The position numbers and the translations under genes are program-made. From positions 642,940 to 706,939 of the forward strand of contig JAWKXU010000003.1 in the NCBI GenBank assembly GCA_041396845.1: a stretch of 64,000 nucleotides of DNA, written 5' to 3'. The DNA comes from JAWKXU01 sp020446465 (lineage in GTDB: Bacteria; Pseudomonadota; Alphaproteobacteria; Sphingomonadales; Sphingomonadaceae). Below are positions 17,793 to 26,153 of the stretch, one piece after another. The first letter of the stretch is position 1. Each line of letters begins with the position of its first letter. Under the pieces are notes generated by a model. That model did no database searches. It was not told the DNA's origin and saw only the letters and a list, made by a program, of their open reading frames with translations.

Positions 17793-18587
17793 CTACCTGT
17801 TGGCATTTTCGATTTCCTGCTGTGAGGGTGAAGCGAGCGTAGCATCGCCGGCTGTCATGCCACCATCCACGGGCAAGACCTGCCCCGTGACATAGCCCGC
17901 CTCATCCGAAAGCAGGAAGGCAATCACCCGCGCGACATCCAACGGTTGACCGAAGCGCCCCAATGGCGTGCGCGCGAGGACTGAACGCGCGTAAGTTTCG
18001 ACTTTCAGCACACGCTCGGTCATGCCGGTTTCAATATAACCGGGACTGACGGCATTGACCCTGATACTGCGCCCCGACAATTCGACCGCAAGCGACCGCG
18101 TCAACATTGCAAGGCCACCCTTGGCTGCGATGTATGGCGAAAGGTTCAGCCCTGCGAAATGCGCCATCACTGAGGTCACATTGACAATCGCACCGGGGAG
18201 ATCGCCAATCTGCCGGACGAACTTCTGCGACATCATCATCGCACCAACAAGATTGGTGTCGACCACCTGACGCCAGGCATCGAGCGGGAAATCCTCAAAC
18301 GGACAGGCAATTGTGATACCCGCCGCATTCACGAGGCCCGTTGCAACATCGCCGCGCCGCGCAATCCCGGAGAAGAATTCGCTGCACGATTTCTCATCAC
18401 TGATGTCAAGCGACAGGGCGTAAGCATCACCACCCCCGGCCCTGATTGCGCAAGCCACCGCCTCAGCCGTATCCGGGCGATAGTCTCCGACAATCACGCG
18501 ATGCCCACGTTCCGCCAACAACTCCGCCGCCCCGGCTCCAATCCCCGAACCACCGCCAGTTACAATCGTGACGGACGCCCCTGTCAT
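17793..18587 (-). CDS. Short-chain dehydrogenase/reductase
   Basis: This 264-residue SDR has VTGGGSGIGAGAA at the N-terminus, VNAAGITIA in place of the usual NNAG, and the catalytic Ser-Tyr-Lys in VTSVMAHFAGLNLSPYIAAKG. The start ATG overlaps the hydrolase stop by four bases (ATGA), so the two are translationally coupled. It probably oxidises an alcohol or reduces a ketone in the same pathway. The end of the protein is somewhat longer than the usual GG-M-T finish. Confidence 0.9.
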   Translation of the reverse strand: MTGASVTIVTGGGSGIGAGAAELLAERGHRVIVGDYRPDTAEAVACAIRAGGGDAYALSLDISDEKSCSEFFSGIARRGDVATGLVNAAGITIACPFEDFPLDAWRQVVDTNLVGAMMMSQKFVRQIGDLPGAIVNVTSVMAHFAGLNLSPYIAAKGGLAMLTRSLAVELSGRSIRVNAVSPGYIETGMTERVLKVETYARSVLARTPLGRFGQPLDVARVIAFLLSDEAGYVTGQVLPVDGGMTAGDATLASPSQQEIENANR

Positions 18588-19495
18588 CGTTTTGCACACA
18601 TGTGTTTGCGAACAAATGTGCCGATAGTGGCCAACGCATCGCGCGCTTCGGGCAAGCGATCGGCATATAACGGCCAGATATGCGCCATACCTTCGCCCTG
18701 GACGTAAGTTGCATCGACTCCGGCCGCACGCGCAGCCTCGGCACATTGTTTGCCATCATCGCGCATCATTTCTATCTCGCCCGCCAGAATCATCAACGGC
18801 GGCAAACCACTCCATTCGCCATAGAGAGGTGACACTGCGGGATTTGTCGGCGCGAACTCCCCACAATATGTCTGGCCCAAGGCGTTGAGAAAATCAGCAT
18901 TGACCAATGGATCGCGTGGAGCATTCTCCTTGTAGGATTCTCCGCTGAATGCGAAATCAGCCAGCGGTGAAATGGCAACGCCACATGCAGGCATCGGCGC
19001 GCCAGCATCGCGCAATTTCTGTAGCGCTGCGAGAACAAGCCCGCCCCCGCCTGAGTCTCCGCACAGAACCACCTGCGAAGGGTCAAAACCTTGCTCCAAC
19101 ACCCAACGGTAGGCTGCGATTCCATCGTCAACGCCAGCCGGGCAGGGATTTTCCGGTGCAAGCCTGTAATCTACCAGCAGCACCTTTGCCCCCGTTGCAG
19201 CAGACAGGAAGCCCCCGAATGATCGGTAACCGTGCGCCGAACCAAGAATATAGCCACCAGAATGGTAATGAATGATGATCTTACTTTGGTCTGCATCCGG
19301 AGTATCTGCCCAGATGCATGGAACACCATTGCATGTAACCTCATTCAGCCGGGTTTTCTCAGGAATTTCAAACTGGCCAAGCCAGTCTTCAAAAATCCTT
19401 CTCATGTCATCGAATGTGTAATTAGGGTCAGCCAACCACGCGTCGCGCAAATCCCTGTTCATTTGCAGGACATAGTCTGATTCGGGACTCGGCAT
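18584..19495 (-). CDS. Alpha/beta hydrolase, hormone-sensitive-lipase type
   Basis: This 303-residue esterase or lactonase carries the HSL-family oxyanion motif as HSGG (residues 78-81; HGGG is usual) and the nucleophile elbow GDSGGGG with S148. The late acid (GEIEMMRDD) and H in GMAHIWPLY complete the triad. It would open an ester or lactone such as a flavin-monooxygenase product. It is the first gene of the minus-strand operon, and its promoter region is interrupted 15 bases upstream by the IS3 insertion. Confidence 0.88.
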   Translation of the reverse strand: MPSPESDYVLQMNRDLRDAWLADPNYTFDDMRRIFEDWLGQFEIPEKTRLNEVTCNGVPCIWADTPDADQSKIIIHYHSGGYILGSAHGYRSFGGFLSAATGAKVLLVDYRLAPENPCPAGVDDGIAAYRWVLEQGFDPSQVVLCGDSGGGGLVLAALQKLRDAGAPMPACGVAISPLADFAFSGESYKENAPRDPLVNADFLNALGQTYCGEFAPTNPAVSPLYGEWSGLPPLMILAGEIEMMRDDGKQCAEAARAAGVDATYVQGEGMAHIWPLYADRLPEARDALATIGTFVRKHMCAKR

Positions 19496-19573
19496 AATTA
19501 CTCACCTCTCTGACGTGACCCCTGATTTTCCTCCACGAGCGATTAGAGTCCGGCCTTGAAGGAAGGACAGACG

Positions 19574-19924
19574 ATGAAGCGTACGAGGTTTTCAGAAGAG
19601 CAGATTATCGGGGTGCTGAAGGAAGCGGAGGCGGGAGCCAAGACCGCTGACCTGGCCCGTCGGCACGGTGTATCTGAAGCGACGATCTACAACTGGAAGT
19701 CGAAGTATGGCGGGATGGAAGTGTCCGATGCCCGCCGACTGAAGGAGCTCGAGAGCGAGAACGCCAAGCTCAAGCGGCTGCTGGCCGATGCGATGCTGGA
19801 CAAGGCTGCTCTGAAGGATCTTCTGGCAAAAAGTTCTGACGCCCGCCGCGCAGCGGAAGCTGTTGCTCATCTCCAGGTGTGCCACGGGATGAGAGCGGCG
19901 GGCGTGCCGTGTTATCGATGCTGA
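19574..19924 (+). CDS. IS3-family transposase OrfA (frame runs on past the usual stop)
   Basis: The start RTRFSEEQIIGVLKEAEAGA and the KYGGMEVSDARRLKEL helix followed by a leucine-zipper-like stretch are typical of IS407-group OrfA (DNA binding). The family normally ends with LLAKK plus one or two residues and a stop just after a slippery A-run. Here the run has five A, so the frame continues directly into OrfB-type sequence (AEAVAHLQVCHGM) and ends only at 19924 after a second frame change. Confidence 0.8.
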   Translation: MKRTRFSEEQIIGVLKEAEAGAKTADLARRHGVSEATIYNWKSKYGGMEVSDARRLKELESENAKLKRLLADAMLDKAALKDLLAKSSDARRAAEAVAHLQVCHGMRAAGVPCYRC

Positions 19925-20741
19925 TCGCAAAAGCGTGCGTTACCGTTCCACCCGGGACGATGATGCCGAGCTTCGCGAGAAGCTGCGCGAGCTGGCCAAC
20001 CAGCGTCGCTGGTTCGGCTATCGCCGTCTGCATATCCTGCTGCGCCGGGAGGGGATCATGATCAACCGCAAGAAGACCCAGAGGCTCTACAAGGAAGAAG
20101 GGCTGGCAGTAAGGCGACGACGAAGCCGCAGGCGTGCTGTTGGCACAAGGGCACCTGCTCCGGTTCTGGCGCTGCCGAACCAGCGCTGGAGCCTGGACTT
20201 TGTTCACGACCAGATGGCTTCGGGAAGACGGTTCCGGGTGCTCAACGTGGTCGATGACGTGACCCGGGAGTGCCTGGCAGCGGTGCCGGACACCTCGATC
20301 TCTGGTCGCCGTGTCGTTCGCGAGCTGACCGCACTGATCGAACAGCGCGGCAAGCCAGGCATGATCGTCAGCGACAATGGCACCGAGCTCACCAGCAACG
20401 CTGTGCTGGCATGGTGCGGCGAGGTCGGCGTGGAGTGGCATTACATCGCGCCCGGAAGGCCGATGCAGAATGGCTATGTCGAGAGCTTCAATGGCCGCAT
20501 GCGCGACGAACTGCTCAACGAGACGCTGTTCTTGAGCATGGCCCATGCCCGTGTCGAGATCGCGGCCTGGGTCGAAGACTACAATCGGGAGCGACCACAC
20601 TCGTCTCTCGGTTACGCAACACCGGCGGCGTTCGCCGCTGAACTGGATAAGCAATGGCCTGCTTCGCTACGCCCTACGGGCTCCGCTACGCAGCCCATTG
20701 CTTCAACCGCGCTTATGCGCAAAACAACCGCCCGGCTCTAA
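19890..20741 (+). pseudogene. IS3-family transposase OrfB (DDE), separated by a frameshift
   Basis: The DDE catalytic core is present: D in RWSLDFVHD, D in IVSDNGTEL, E in GYVESFNG, and the closing ERPHSSLGYATPAAF. The expected RRACRVIDADRKSVRYRSTR begins out of frame with the preceding HLQVCHGM, consistent with loss of two bases near 19893. Translation could restart at ATG 19935, but the fusion protein needed for transposition would not form. The element is therefore probably inactive. Confidence 0.75.
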
Positions 20742-20805
20742 TCCCAGCTGGGGGAAAGCTGGGGGTCACGTCACTCACTACATTCCCTACGCTGGAAAAG
20801 GTGCG

Positions 20806-21147
20806 ATGGCCGATATGCTCAACGAACTTCGATCAGTGATTGCTAATTTGCATGACCGGCCAGTACTTGCGGTGCCTGACTTGACCAATTTTGATGAACG
20901 CTTTGTTTTGAAAACATGAGAACATGCTACCTATTTTTACGAGTCTGTAGCTGGACACGATGATATTCAAGGCACTGATCCTGCAAACATTCTAGACCGC
21001 GTGGACAAATACGGCGCTAACCACGCACAAGTCTCTTTACTACTTTCGCTCATGGGCAAACCCAATCTGATATACGGAATTGTCCGATCGCAAGATTTTT
21101 TGCACATGAGCGATAATTGTAGTTTTTTCGCCCCCCAATCAAATTAA
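20806..21147 (+). pseudogene. Decayed gene fragment, weakly amidohydrolase-like
   Basis: From ATG 20806 the frame reads ELRSVIANLHDRPVLAVPDL, then an in-frame TGA at 20917, then continues HATYFYESVAGHDDIQGTDP and ILDRVDKYGANHAQVSLLLS before drifting. The DKYG..AQVSL block faintly recalls metal-dependent amidohydrolases. It begins 30 bases after the IS3 element and is convergent with the monooxygenase gene, whose stop it overlaps. It is too short and broken to be functional. Confidence 0.4.
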
Positions 21148-22256
21148 CTTCCTGGCAGTTTTATTCGCGGCGCGACTTCCCTGGCTGCCAGTTCCAGCGA
21201 ATGAAACCATGGTGCCGGATCATCATAATAATCGTGGCTTTCAATCTGGAGAGTACCCCAACCGCCACACTGCTCGAAAAGGTGATTGATCTTCTCAACG
21301 ACAGTATCAGGCGAACCAACGATGAAGACGTTATCGACCAGAAATTCCAGATCAGCTTTCAGCGGATCAATTCCAGCATCCTTTGCAAACCCGTCCATCA
21401 TGCCGAAGCGCCGCCAGATCGGGATGAGATAACGATCGAAACAATAGCCGATCGGCCCTTCCATGACTTCCTTTTTCGCTTCTGCATCAGTGTCGCCCAC
21501 AAAGACTGTCTGCGAGACAGCATGACGCGAACGATCAGGTGTGAATCCCGCCTTGATATTGGCTTCAGAGTACGTTTCCCAATGTTTCTTCAGCGCATCG
21601 AGACCCGAATAGATAGACACGGGCTTAAAGTTGCGTTCTCCTGCCAACTTCATCGACGGAGAATTATAGCTAAATCCGGTGACAGCAAATTCAGGGAACT
21701 TGCCTCCATAAGGAGAATAATTCGCCAACATGTGCTGTTCATCTTCTTCTGTTTCCGGTGCTTCCTCTTCGGGAAAGCCAGCAGTCCAGAACTCACCTTC
21801 GTACCAGAAGGGTTTACGCTCCCATATTTTCTCCATGATGTAGAGGGATTCCCGCACCATCTTGTTCAAAAAGGCCGTATCCGAACCGTTCTTGATACCG
21901 TGCATATAGGATGCGAGCGGATAGGCCCCTGCCCCGATTCCCATAAAGTATCGACCTTCAAGAATCTGCGAGAGCCACCCTACCGTCATCGCCAATTTGG
22001 TCGGGTTATGATGCGGGAGGATATGAGCCATCGGTGCGAAACTGATATTTTTCGTTTCCAGGGCGGCTGCTGCCATGATGAGTTCCGGCGCTGGAATGTT
22101 CTCCCATATCTGCGATGCGTGTTCAGAGATCATCATCGTCGTGAAACCAGCTTGGTCGCAAGCAATGGAGCTTTGCACGCCCCATTCGAATGTTTGCCGC
22201 GCCGTGCGCCCCGGCCGCATGTAAGGGTGAAAAATAAGACCTGTGTCCATAGTCAT
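21144..22256 (-). CDS. LLM-class flavin-dependent monooxygenase
   Basis: This 370-residue luciferase-like TIM-barrel protein should use reduced FMN and oxygen for a Baeyer-Villiger or hydroxylation step. Family blocks include SEHASQIWENIPAPELIMAA, MAHILPHHNPTKLAMTVGWL and GRYFMGIGAGA. It is a paralogue of the gene at 32561 (both share an RTARQ.F.W start and WENIP, FAPMAH, GWLSQ blocks). A GGGAGAG site precedes ATG 22256. The TetR gene at 22411 is divergent and shares the palindromic promoter. Confidence 0.88.
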   Translation of the reverse strand: MTMDTGLIFHPYMRPGRTARQTFEWGVQSSIACDQAGFTTMMISEHASQIWENIPAPELIMAAAALETKNISFAPMAHILPHHNPTKLAMTVGWLSQILEGRYFMGIGAGAYPLASYMHGIKNGSDTAFLNKMVRESLYIMEKIWERKPFWYEGEFWTAGFPEEEAPETEEDEQHMLANYSPYGGKFPEFAVTGFSYNSPSMKLAGERNFKPVSIYSGLDALKKHWETYSEANIKAGFTPDRSRHAVSQTVFVGDTDAEAKKEVMEGPIGYCFDRYLIPIWRRFGMMDGFAKDAGIDPLKADLEFLVDNVFIVGSPDTVVEKINHLFEQCGGWGTLQIESHDYYDDPAPWFHSLELAAREVAPRIKLPGS

Positions 22257-22279
22257 CGCGAATCTCTCCCATATCTTTA

Positions 22280-22297
22280 TTAAGCCATATGGCTTAA
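22280..22297. promoter_or_regulatory. Perfect 18-bp palindrome, likely TetR operator
   Basis: TTAAGCCATATGGCTTAA is a perfect dyad in the 154-base gap between the monooxygenase (21144-22256, minus) and the divergent TetR gene (22411, plus). Its position 24 bases upstream of the monooxygenase start is typical for a repressor site controlling that gene and possibly the regulator itself. Confidence 0.65.
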
Positions 22298-22410
22298 ATA
22301 GCGGACACGCCTTATCATCGTCAAGCTCAATCTACACAAGCGTTGATAGCTCTTGGGCTTTCCTGATGGTGCGGATACGTCCACAATAGCAGTAAGCAAC
22401 AGGAGCGAAC

Positions 22411-23058
22411 GTGTCGGAAACTGCTGAAATTCAAAAAGATAATCTGGATAGTCGGACAAAATTGATTCTTGCGGCAGAAGTCCTTTTCGCACGCGAAGGG
22501 ATCGATGGCGTATCATTACGCCAGGTTGCAGCTCATGCCGGGCAACGTAACCACCATGCCGTACAATACCACTTCGGAACCCGTGAAGACCTGGTGCAGG
22601 CCATTTTCGATTATCGCATGGAGCAAATGGAAACGCGTCGTCTGGAAATGCTCGCCAAAGCCAAAAACGAAGGTTTGCTACACGACGAACGCACCATCGC
22701 GGATATCATTTTCCTGCCACAACTCGCGCTGATCGATCGCTTCGGAGATTTTAGCTACGCTAATTTTCTGTGCCAATATCTTCTGCGAAATTCCAATGCG
22801 GAATTTGGACGCTTTAGCGACAACTTGCCTAACGGCCTTAAAAAAGTGCTCGACCTTCTTCGCAAACGACTGAATTTTCTGGGTGATGGCGCAGCGCAGA
22901 GGCGCCTGATTACAGCCTGCTTCATGTTTTTGAACATGCTTGCTGTTTATACACGAGATCTGGAATCAGGACGTGCAAGCGAAGATTTTAGCGAAGCACT
23001 AGAAGATTCAATGCGCCAACTTGTCGCAGCATTATTCTTGCCTGTGGAGGAAACCTAA
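22411..23058 (+). CDS. TetR family transcriptional regulator
   Basis: This 215-residue regulator starts with GTG after a clear AGGAG site. The helix-turn-helix is at about residues 14-60 (GIDGVSLRQVAAHAGQRNHH, then AVQYHFGTREDLV), and the rest is a helical ligand-binding domain. It is not closely similar to the two TetR proteins at 15470 and 36757. It is divergent from the flavin monooxygenase, with an 18-bp palindrome between them, so local repression is the simplest model. Its stop overlaps the convergent SnoaL-like gene by four bases. Confidence 0.92.
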   Translation: MSETAEIQKDNLDSRTKLILAAEVLFAREGIDGVSLRQVAAHAGQRNHHAVQYHFGTREDLVQAIFDYRMEQMETRRLEMLAKAKNEGLLHDERTIADIIFLPQLALIDRFGDFSYANFLCQYLLRNSNAEFGRFSDNLPNGLKKVLDLLRKRLNFLGDGAAQRRLITACFMFLNMLAVYTRDLESGRASEDFSEALEDSMRQLVAALFLPVEET

Positions 23059-23459
23059 TCGAAAAACACCTGCTTCATATGCAGCGTGTCGCAGTATTCC
23101 TTGACAGAAGCCACTTTACCATCGCGCACTGTAACCAGAAGATGATAAAAGTTGGAATAGATTCGCCCATTTAGCAATTCTGCATGACTTTCCGCTTCCA
23201 CCGCAACCTTGTCGCCTTCTGCCACCATACCAGTTGACCATATCTTGAGGGCGCCTGTCTTGTAAGCGGACTTTGCCCCCTCGACGAGCCTGGCGAAATC
23301 GTCACGCCCATAAGTACCTGAAAGGCGATCTATACGCCCGCTGACCCACCAGGTTGCATCATCGGTCATCATCTCAACCAAAGCGGGCACGTCCCCGCGA
23401 CTGAATGCCTCCAGCAGTTGATCTATAACCTTCTTGTTAGCCTCTGTATTCGTGACCAT
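23055..23459 (-). CDS. SnoaL-like / ketosteroid-isomerase-type protein
   Basis: This 134-residue NTF2-fold protein has an N-terminal helix VIDQLLEAFSRGDVPALVEM, an ATWWVSG strand, a late VTVRDGKVASVKEYCDTLHM segment and the family beta sheet. It may isomerise or hydrolyse a small pathway intermediate. Its start overlaps the stop of the RibB-like gene by one base, indicating one transcript with 23459-27453. The family is too varied to name a reaction. Confidence 0.78.
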   Translation of the reverse strand: MVTNTEANKKVIDQLLEAFSRGDVPALVEMMTDDATWWVSGRIDRLSGTYGRDDFARLVEGAKSAYKTGALKIWSTGMVAEGDKVAVEAESHAELLNGRIYSNFYHLLVTVRDGKVASVKEYCDTLHMKQVFFD

Positions 23460-24571
23460 CAGCCACCATCCCTTTCAACGACCGGTGTTCGGTCCACAAC
23501 CTCAAGCCCAAAACCTTCCAGGGCGGCCATCTTCGCTGAACTGGAGGTGAGCAAGTTCATCCTGGCTACGCCAAGTTCCCGCAGAATCTGTGCGCCGATT
23601 CCATAATCCCGCGAACCGAAACGGTTTGCGTATTCGCGGCGCCCACCTTCGACCCTGCGAGAGATTGACTTCGGATCGGGATCGCGCACGAAGACCGCTA
23701 CACTGGGACCATCATGCTCCCCGATCTGCCGCAACATGCGCGGGACGTAATCCCTGTGCGCATAACGGTATCCAAGCAGGTCGGCAGTCAAGTCTACCTG
23801 GTGAACGCGCACCAGCGTTTCGGTTTCAGGGTTCGGCTGCCCGCGCACAAGCGCCACATGTTCACCCCCATCAATCAAATCGCGAAAAACGTGAATTGTG
23901 AAGTTATTGCCGAAATAGGTTTCAAAAGGTGCTTCGGTTATTTTCTCGACAAGCTTTTCCGACTTGCGTCGATAGGCAATAAGGTCGGCAATCGTGCCAA
24001 TCTTCATGCCATGCTTCGCGGCGAAAGGAATGAGGTCCGGCAAACGCGCCATTGAGCCATCCTCGTTCATCACCTCGCAAATGACGCCGGCAGGCATCAG
24101 GCCAGCAAGACGCGAGATATCAACCGCAGCTTCCGTATGCCCGGCACGCATAAGCACACCGCCATCGCGGGCTACGAGGGGAAAAACGTGCCCCGGTGTC
24201 ACTATATCCTCCGGCGTGCTGGCAGGGTTGATCGCTGTCGCAATCGTGCGCGCCCGGTCATAAGCGGAAATGCCAGTCGTGACGCCTTTGGCAGCTTCTA
24301 TCGAGACAGTAAAAGCCGTGCCATGGCCAGAGCGGTTATCCTGTGACATCTGCTCAAGCTCCAGTTCGCGCGCGCGCTGTCCGGTAATCGCAAGGCAGAT
24401 AAGTCCGCGTGCATGGCGGGCCATCTGATTGATCCGTTCCGGCGTTGCAAACTGTGCGGGAACAATAATGTCCCCTTCATTTTCACGGTCATCCGCATCG
24501 ACGAGTATAAACGGCTGCCCGTTCTGGGCATCCATTATGATATCTTCGATTGCCGATATTTCGCTTGCCAT
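23459..24571 (-). CDS. ribB: 3,4-dihydroxy-2-butanone 4-phosphate synthase with degenerate GTP cyclohydrolase II domain
   Basis: This 370-residue protein has two parts. The N-terminal RibB domain (1-~205) shows the acidic loop DDRENEGD (27-34) and RAGHTEAAVDI and makes the four-carbon riboflavin precursor from ribulose 5-phosphate. The C-terminal half follows the RibA outline (VRVHQVDLTADLLG) but lacks the cysteines that bind zinc in GTP cyclohydrolase II, so that activity is probably absent, as in other alphaproteobacterial RibBX forms. A GGAAGG site supports ATG 24571. Placement among flavin monooxygenases suggests extra FMN supply. Confidence 0.88.
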   Translation of the reverse strand: MASEISAIEDIIMDAQNGQPFILVDADDRENEGDIIVPAQFATPERINQMARHARGLICLAITGQRARELELEQMSQDNRSGHGTAFTVSIEAAKGVTTGISAYDRARTIATAINPASTPEDIVTPGHVFPLVARDGGVLMRAGHTEAAVDISRLAGLMPAGVICEVMNEDGSMARLPDLIPFAAKHGMKIGTIADLIAYRRKSEKLVEKITEAPFETYFGNNFTIHVFRDLIDGGEHVALVRGQPNPETETLVRVHQVDLTADLLGYRYAHRDYVPRMLRQIGEHDGPSVAVFVRDPDPKSISRRVEGGRREYANRFGSRDYGIGAQILRELGVARMNLLTSSSAKMAALEGFGLEVVDRTPVVERDGG

Positions 24572-24585
24572 CCCAACCCTTCCAA

Positions 24586-25425
24586 TCATGCCCGCCCTTG
24601 TTCGCGTGGCGGCAAACCGGCTGTATGGTCACGGACATAACCCACTGTGTCGACTGCGATGTCGAATGCCGGCTTGCTATAGCTGTAACAGGCACCTTCA
24701 CGCTGCGGTTCGTTTCGGGCCGCAATCGGATGAACTCCATCAACAATGTATTGTCGGCCATGCGAAATAAAGGCAATCATTTGCGCCATCTGCCAGATAT
24801 CACGCGCAAAGCCGGTAAAGCGTTTATCAGCCCACCGGCCAAAACCACCGAAAAGCGATTGCCCTGAAAATTCCGCAGGGGAGACAATCACGTCATTCCG
24901 AAGCTCGACAACCATTGGATCAGATCCTTGGGCATGTGCAATCAAGGTCTGTCGTTCCTCTTCGTCCTTGTCAGAAATGGATAGTTCGACACATTCGTCT
25001 TTCACATCGCGGTGAATCGCCGACACGCCCAATGTCGCCATATCGATAAGGTGCGTGCAGTGTGCACCACGTGAAAACCGGCCTGCAATCGCTGCTCGCC
25101 CTTCCGCGATCAAGCATCCGACAAACTGCTGCAACAGCGCAACAGCGCCAGGACAGGTTGTCTTGGGAAAGCGTCGCATTTCACCAGAGATTGCGGTTAC
25201 CGAATGGCCATCATGTTCGATTTCGACAACCATGTCATGAAAGTCATCGAACAAGGATACCGTCATCCGCAACCGATCAGCCGTGAAGCATATACGTCTG
25301 CGGCATACACCCGTTCCATAAGCCGGATTGGGTGGATAGCTCGTCAGTCGCTCGCTCGTCGCGGGCTTGCCCATTCCTTTAACGCCCGCTCCATACCGGC
25401 TTGCGTCCTTCGGCAGCGGCTGCAT
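24586..25425 (-). CDS. DUF2889-like protein
   Basis: This 279-residue soluble protein matches my memory of the DUF2889 family, which is often found in acyl-CoA catabolic clusters; its function is unknown to me. Blocks include TVSLFDDFHDMVVEIEHDGH, CPGAVALLQQFVG, SRGAHCTHLIDMATLGVSAI and a C-terminal AFDIAVDTVGYVRDHTAGLP. An AAAGGAG site five bases before ATG 25425 favours that start even though it overlaps the enoyl-CoA hydratase end by 47 bases; ATG 25374 is an alternative. Confidence 0.7.
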   Translation of the reverse strand: MQPLPKDASRYGAGVKGMGKPATSERLTSYPPNPAYGTGVCRRRICFTADRLRMTVSLFDDFHDMVVEIEHDGHSVTAISGEMRRFPKTTCPGAVALLQQFVGCLIAEGRAAIAGRFSRGAHCTHLIDMATLGVSAIHRDVKDECVELSISDKDEEERQTLIAHAQGSDPMVVELRNDVIVSPAEFSGQSLFGGFGRWADKRFTGFARDIWQMAQMIAFISHGRQYIVDGVHPIAARNEPQREGACYSYSKPAFDIAVDTVGYVRDHTAGLPPREQGRA

Positions 25426-26149
25426 CGCGCTCCTTTACGTCCTCGCTTTCTGCGTATTGCTCGATTTCCTCGAAACGCGTCATCAAGGCGACGTCCAGCG
25501 GATAACCGAGCCGGCCATTAACGGCGGCCTTGGCTGCCTGGTTGGCGCGCGGTGCAGCCTTGTTGATCCTGGCTACCCAGTTCGCCGCTGCTTCAGCAAG
25601 ATTTTCCAGAGGCACAACTTCGTTTGCCAGGCCGTGCTGCGCCGCAGTTGCCGCGTCGATCCGCTCCCCCGTCAGGATCATCGCCATAGCGATGTGGTAT
25701 GGTAGCTGGCGCACTGCACGGTGCACAACTCCACATTCACCAATGATGCCATGCCGCGTCTCAGGCAGACCGAACTGCGCGTTGTCGGCAGCAACGATAA
25801 TGTCCGCACACATGGCGAGTTCGAACCCGCCCCCGACGCAAAAGCCCTGCACGGCTGCCACCATCGGCTTTTTAAGCGTCACCATTGGCCCGCCGATGCC
25901 AGTCAACCCGCCAGCCAAAGCCATACGAGTCTTGCGTTCCGGGCCTTCTGAAACATCCGCTCCGATGCAAAATGCTCTCTCACCTTCGGCAGACAGGATA
26001 ACAGACCATATATCCGGGTCTTCATTGATCGTTGTCCAGGCATCGAACAGGAGATTGTCCATCCCCCCGGTAATGGCGTTCATGCCTTCAGGTCGGTTCA
26101 GCCGCACATGCGCAATGTGATTTGCCACGCTGAATTCAACGTCAGCCAT
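25379..26149 (-). CDS. Enoyl-CoA hydratase/isomerase family protein
   Basis: This 256-residue crotonase-fold enzyme keeps both usual acidic positions: Glu in GFCVGGGFELAMCAD and Glu in QFGLPETRHGIIGECG. The oxyanion-hole segment FCIGADVSE is present. It should hydrate or isomerise an unsaturated acyl-CoA. It lies four bases after the second crotonase gene upstream and overlaps the DUF2889-like gene, so all belong to one minus-strand operon. Confidence 0.9.
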   Translation of the reverse strand: MADVEFSVANHIAHVRLNRPEGMNAITGGMDNLLFDAWTTINEDPDIWSVILSAEGERAFCIGADVSEGPERKTRMALAGGLTGIGGPMVTLKKPMVAAVQGFCVGGGFELAMCADIIVAADNAQFGLPETRHGIIGECGVVHRAVRQLPYHIAMAMILTGERIDAATAAQHGLANEVVPLENLAEAAANWVARINKAAPRANQAAKAAVNGRLGYPLDVALMTRFEEIEQYAESEDVKERDAAAAEGRKPVWSGR

Positions 26150-26153
26150 CTGT

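Larger units (their letters stand above)
19511..20773 (+). mobile_element. IS3-family (IS407-type) insertion sequence with 3-bp target duplication
   Basis: Both ends read TGACGTGACCCC when viewed inward, and the imperfect inverted repeats extend to GATTAGAG about 35 bases in. The element is 1263 bp. Flanking bases CTC at 19508-19510 and 20774-20776 form a 3-bp target duplication. It carries the two-frame transposase described separately. It separates the alpha/beta hydrolase gene from whatever promoter stood upstream and abuts a decayed gene on the other side. Confidence 0.88.

Noticed and set aside
21201..22283. 360-codon plus-strand frame opposite the LLM monooxygenase
   Set aside because: The minus-strand protein has clear family blocks, while this frame has none.
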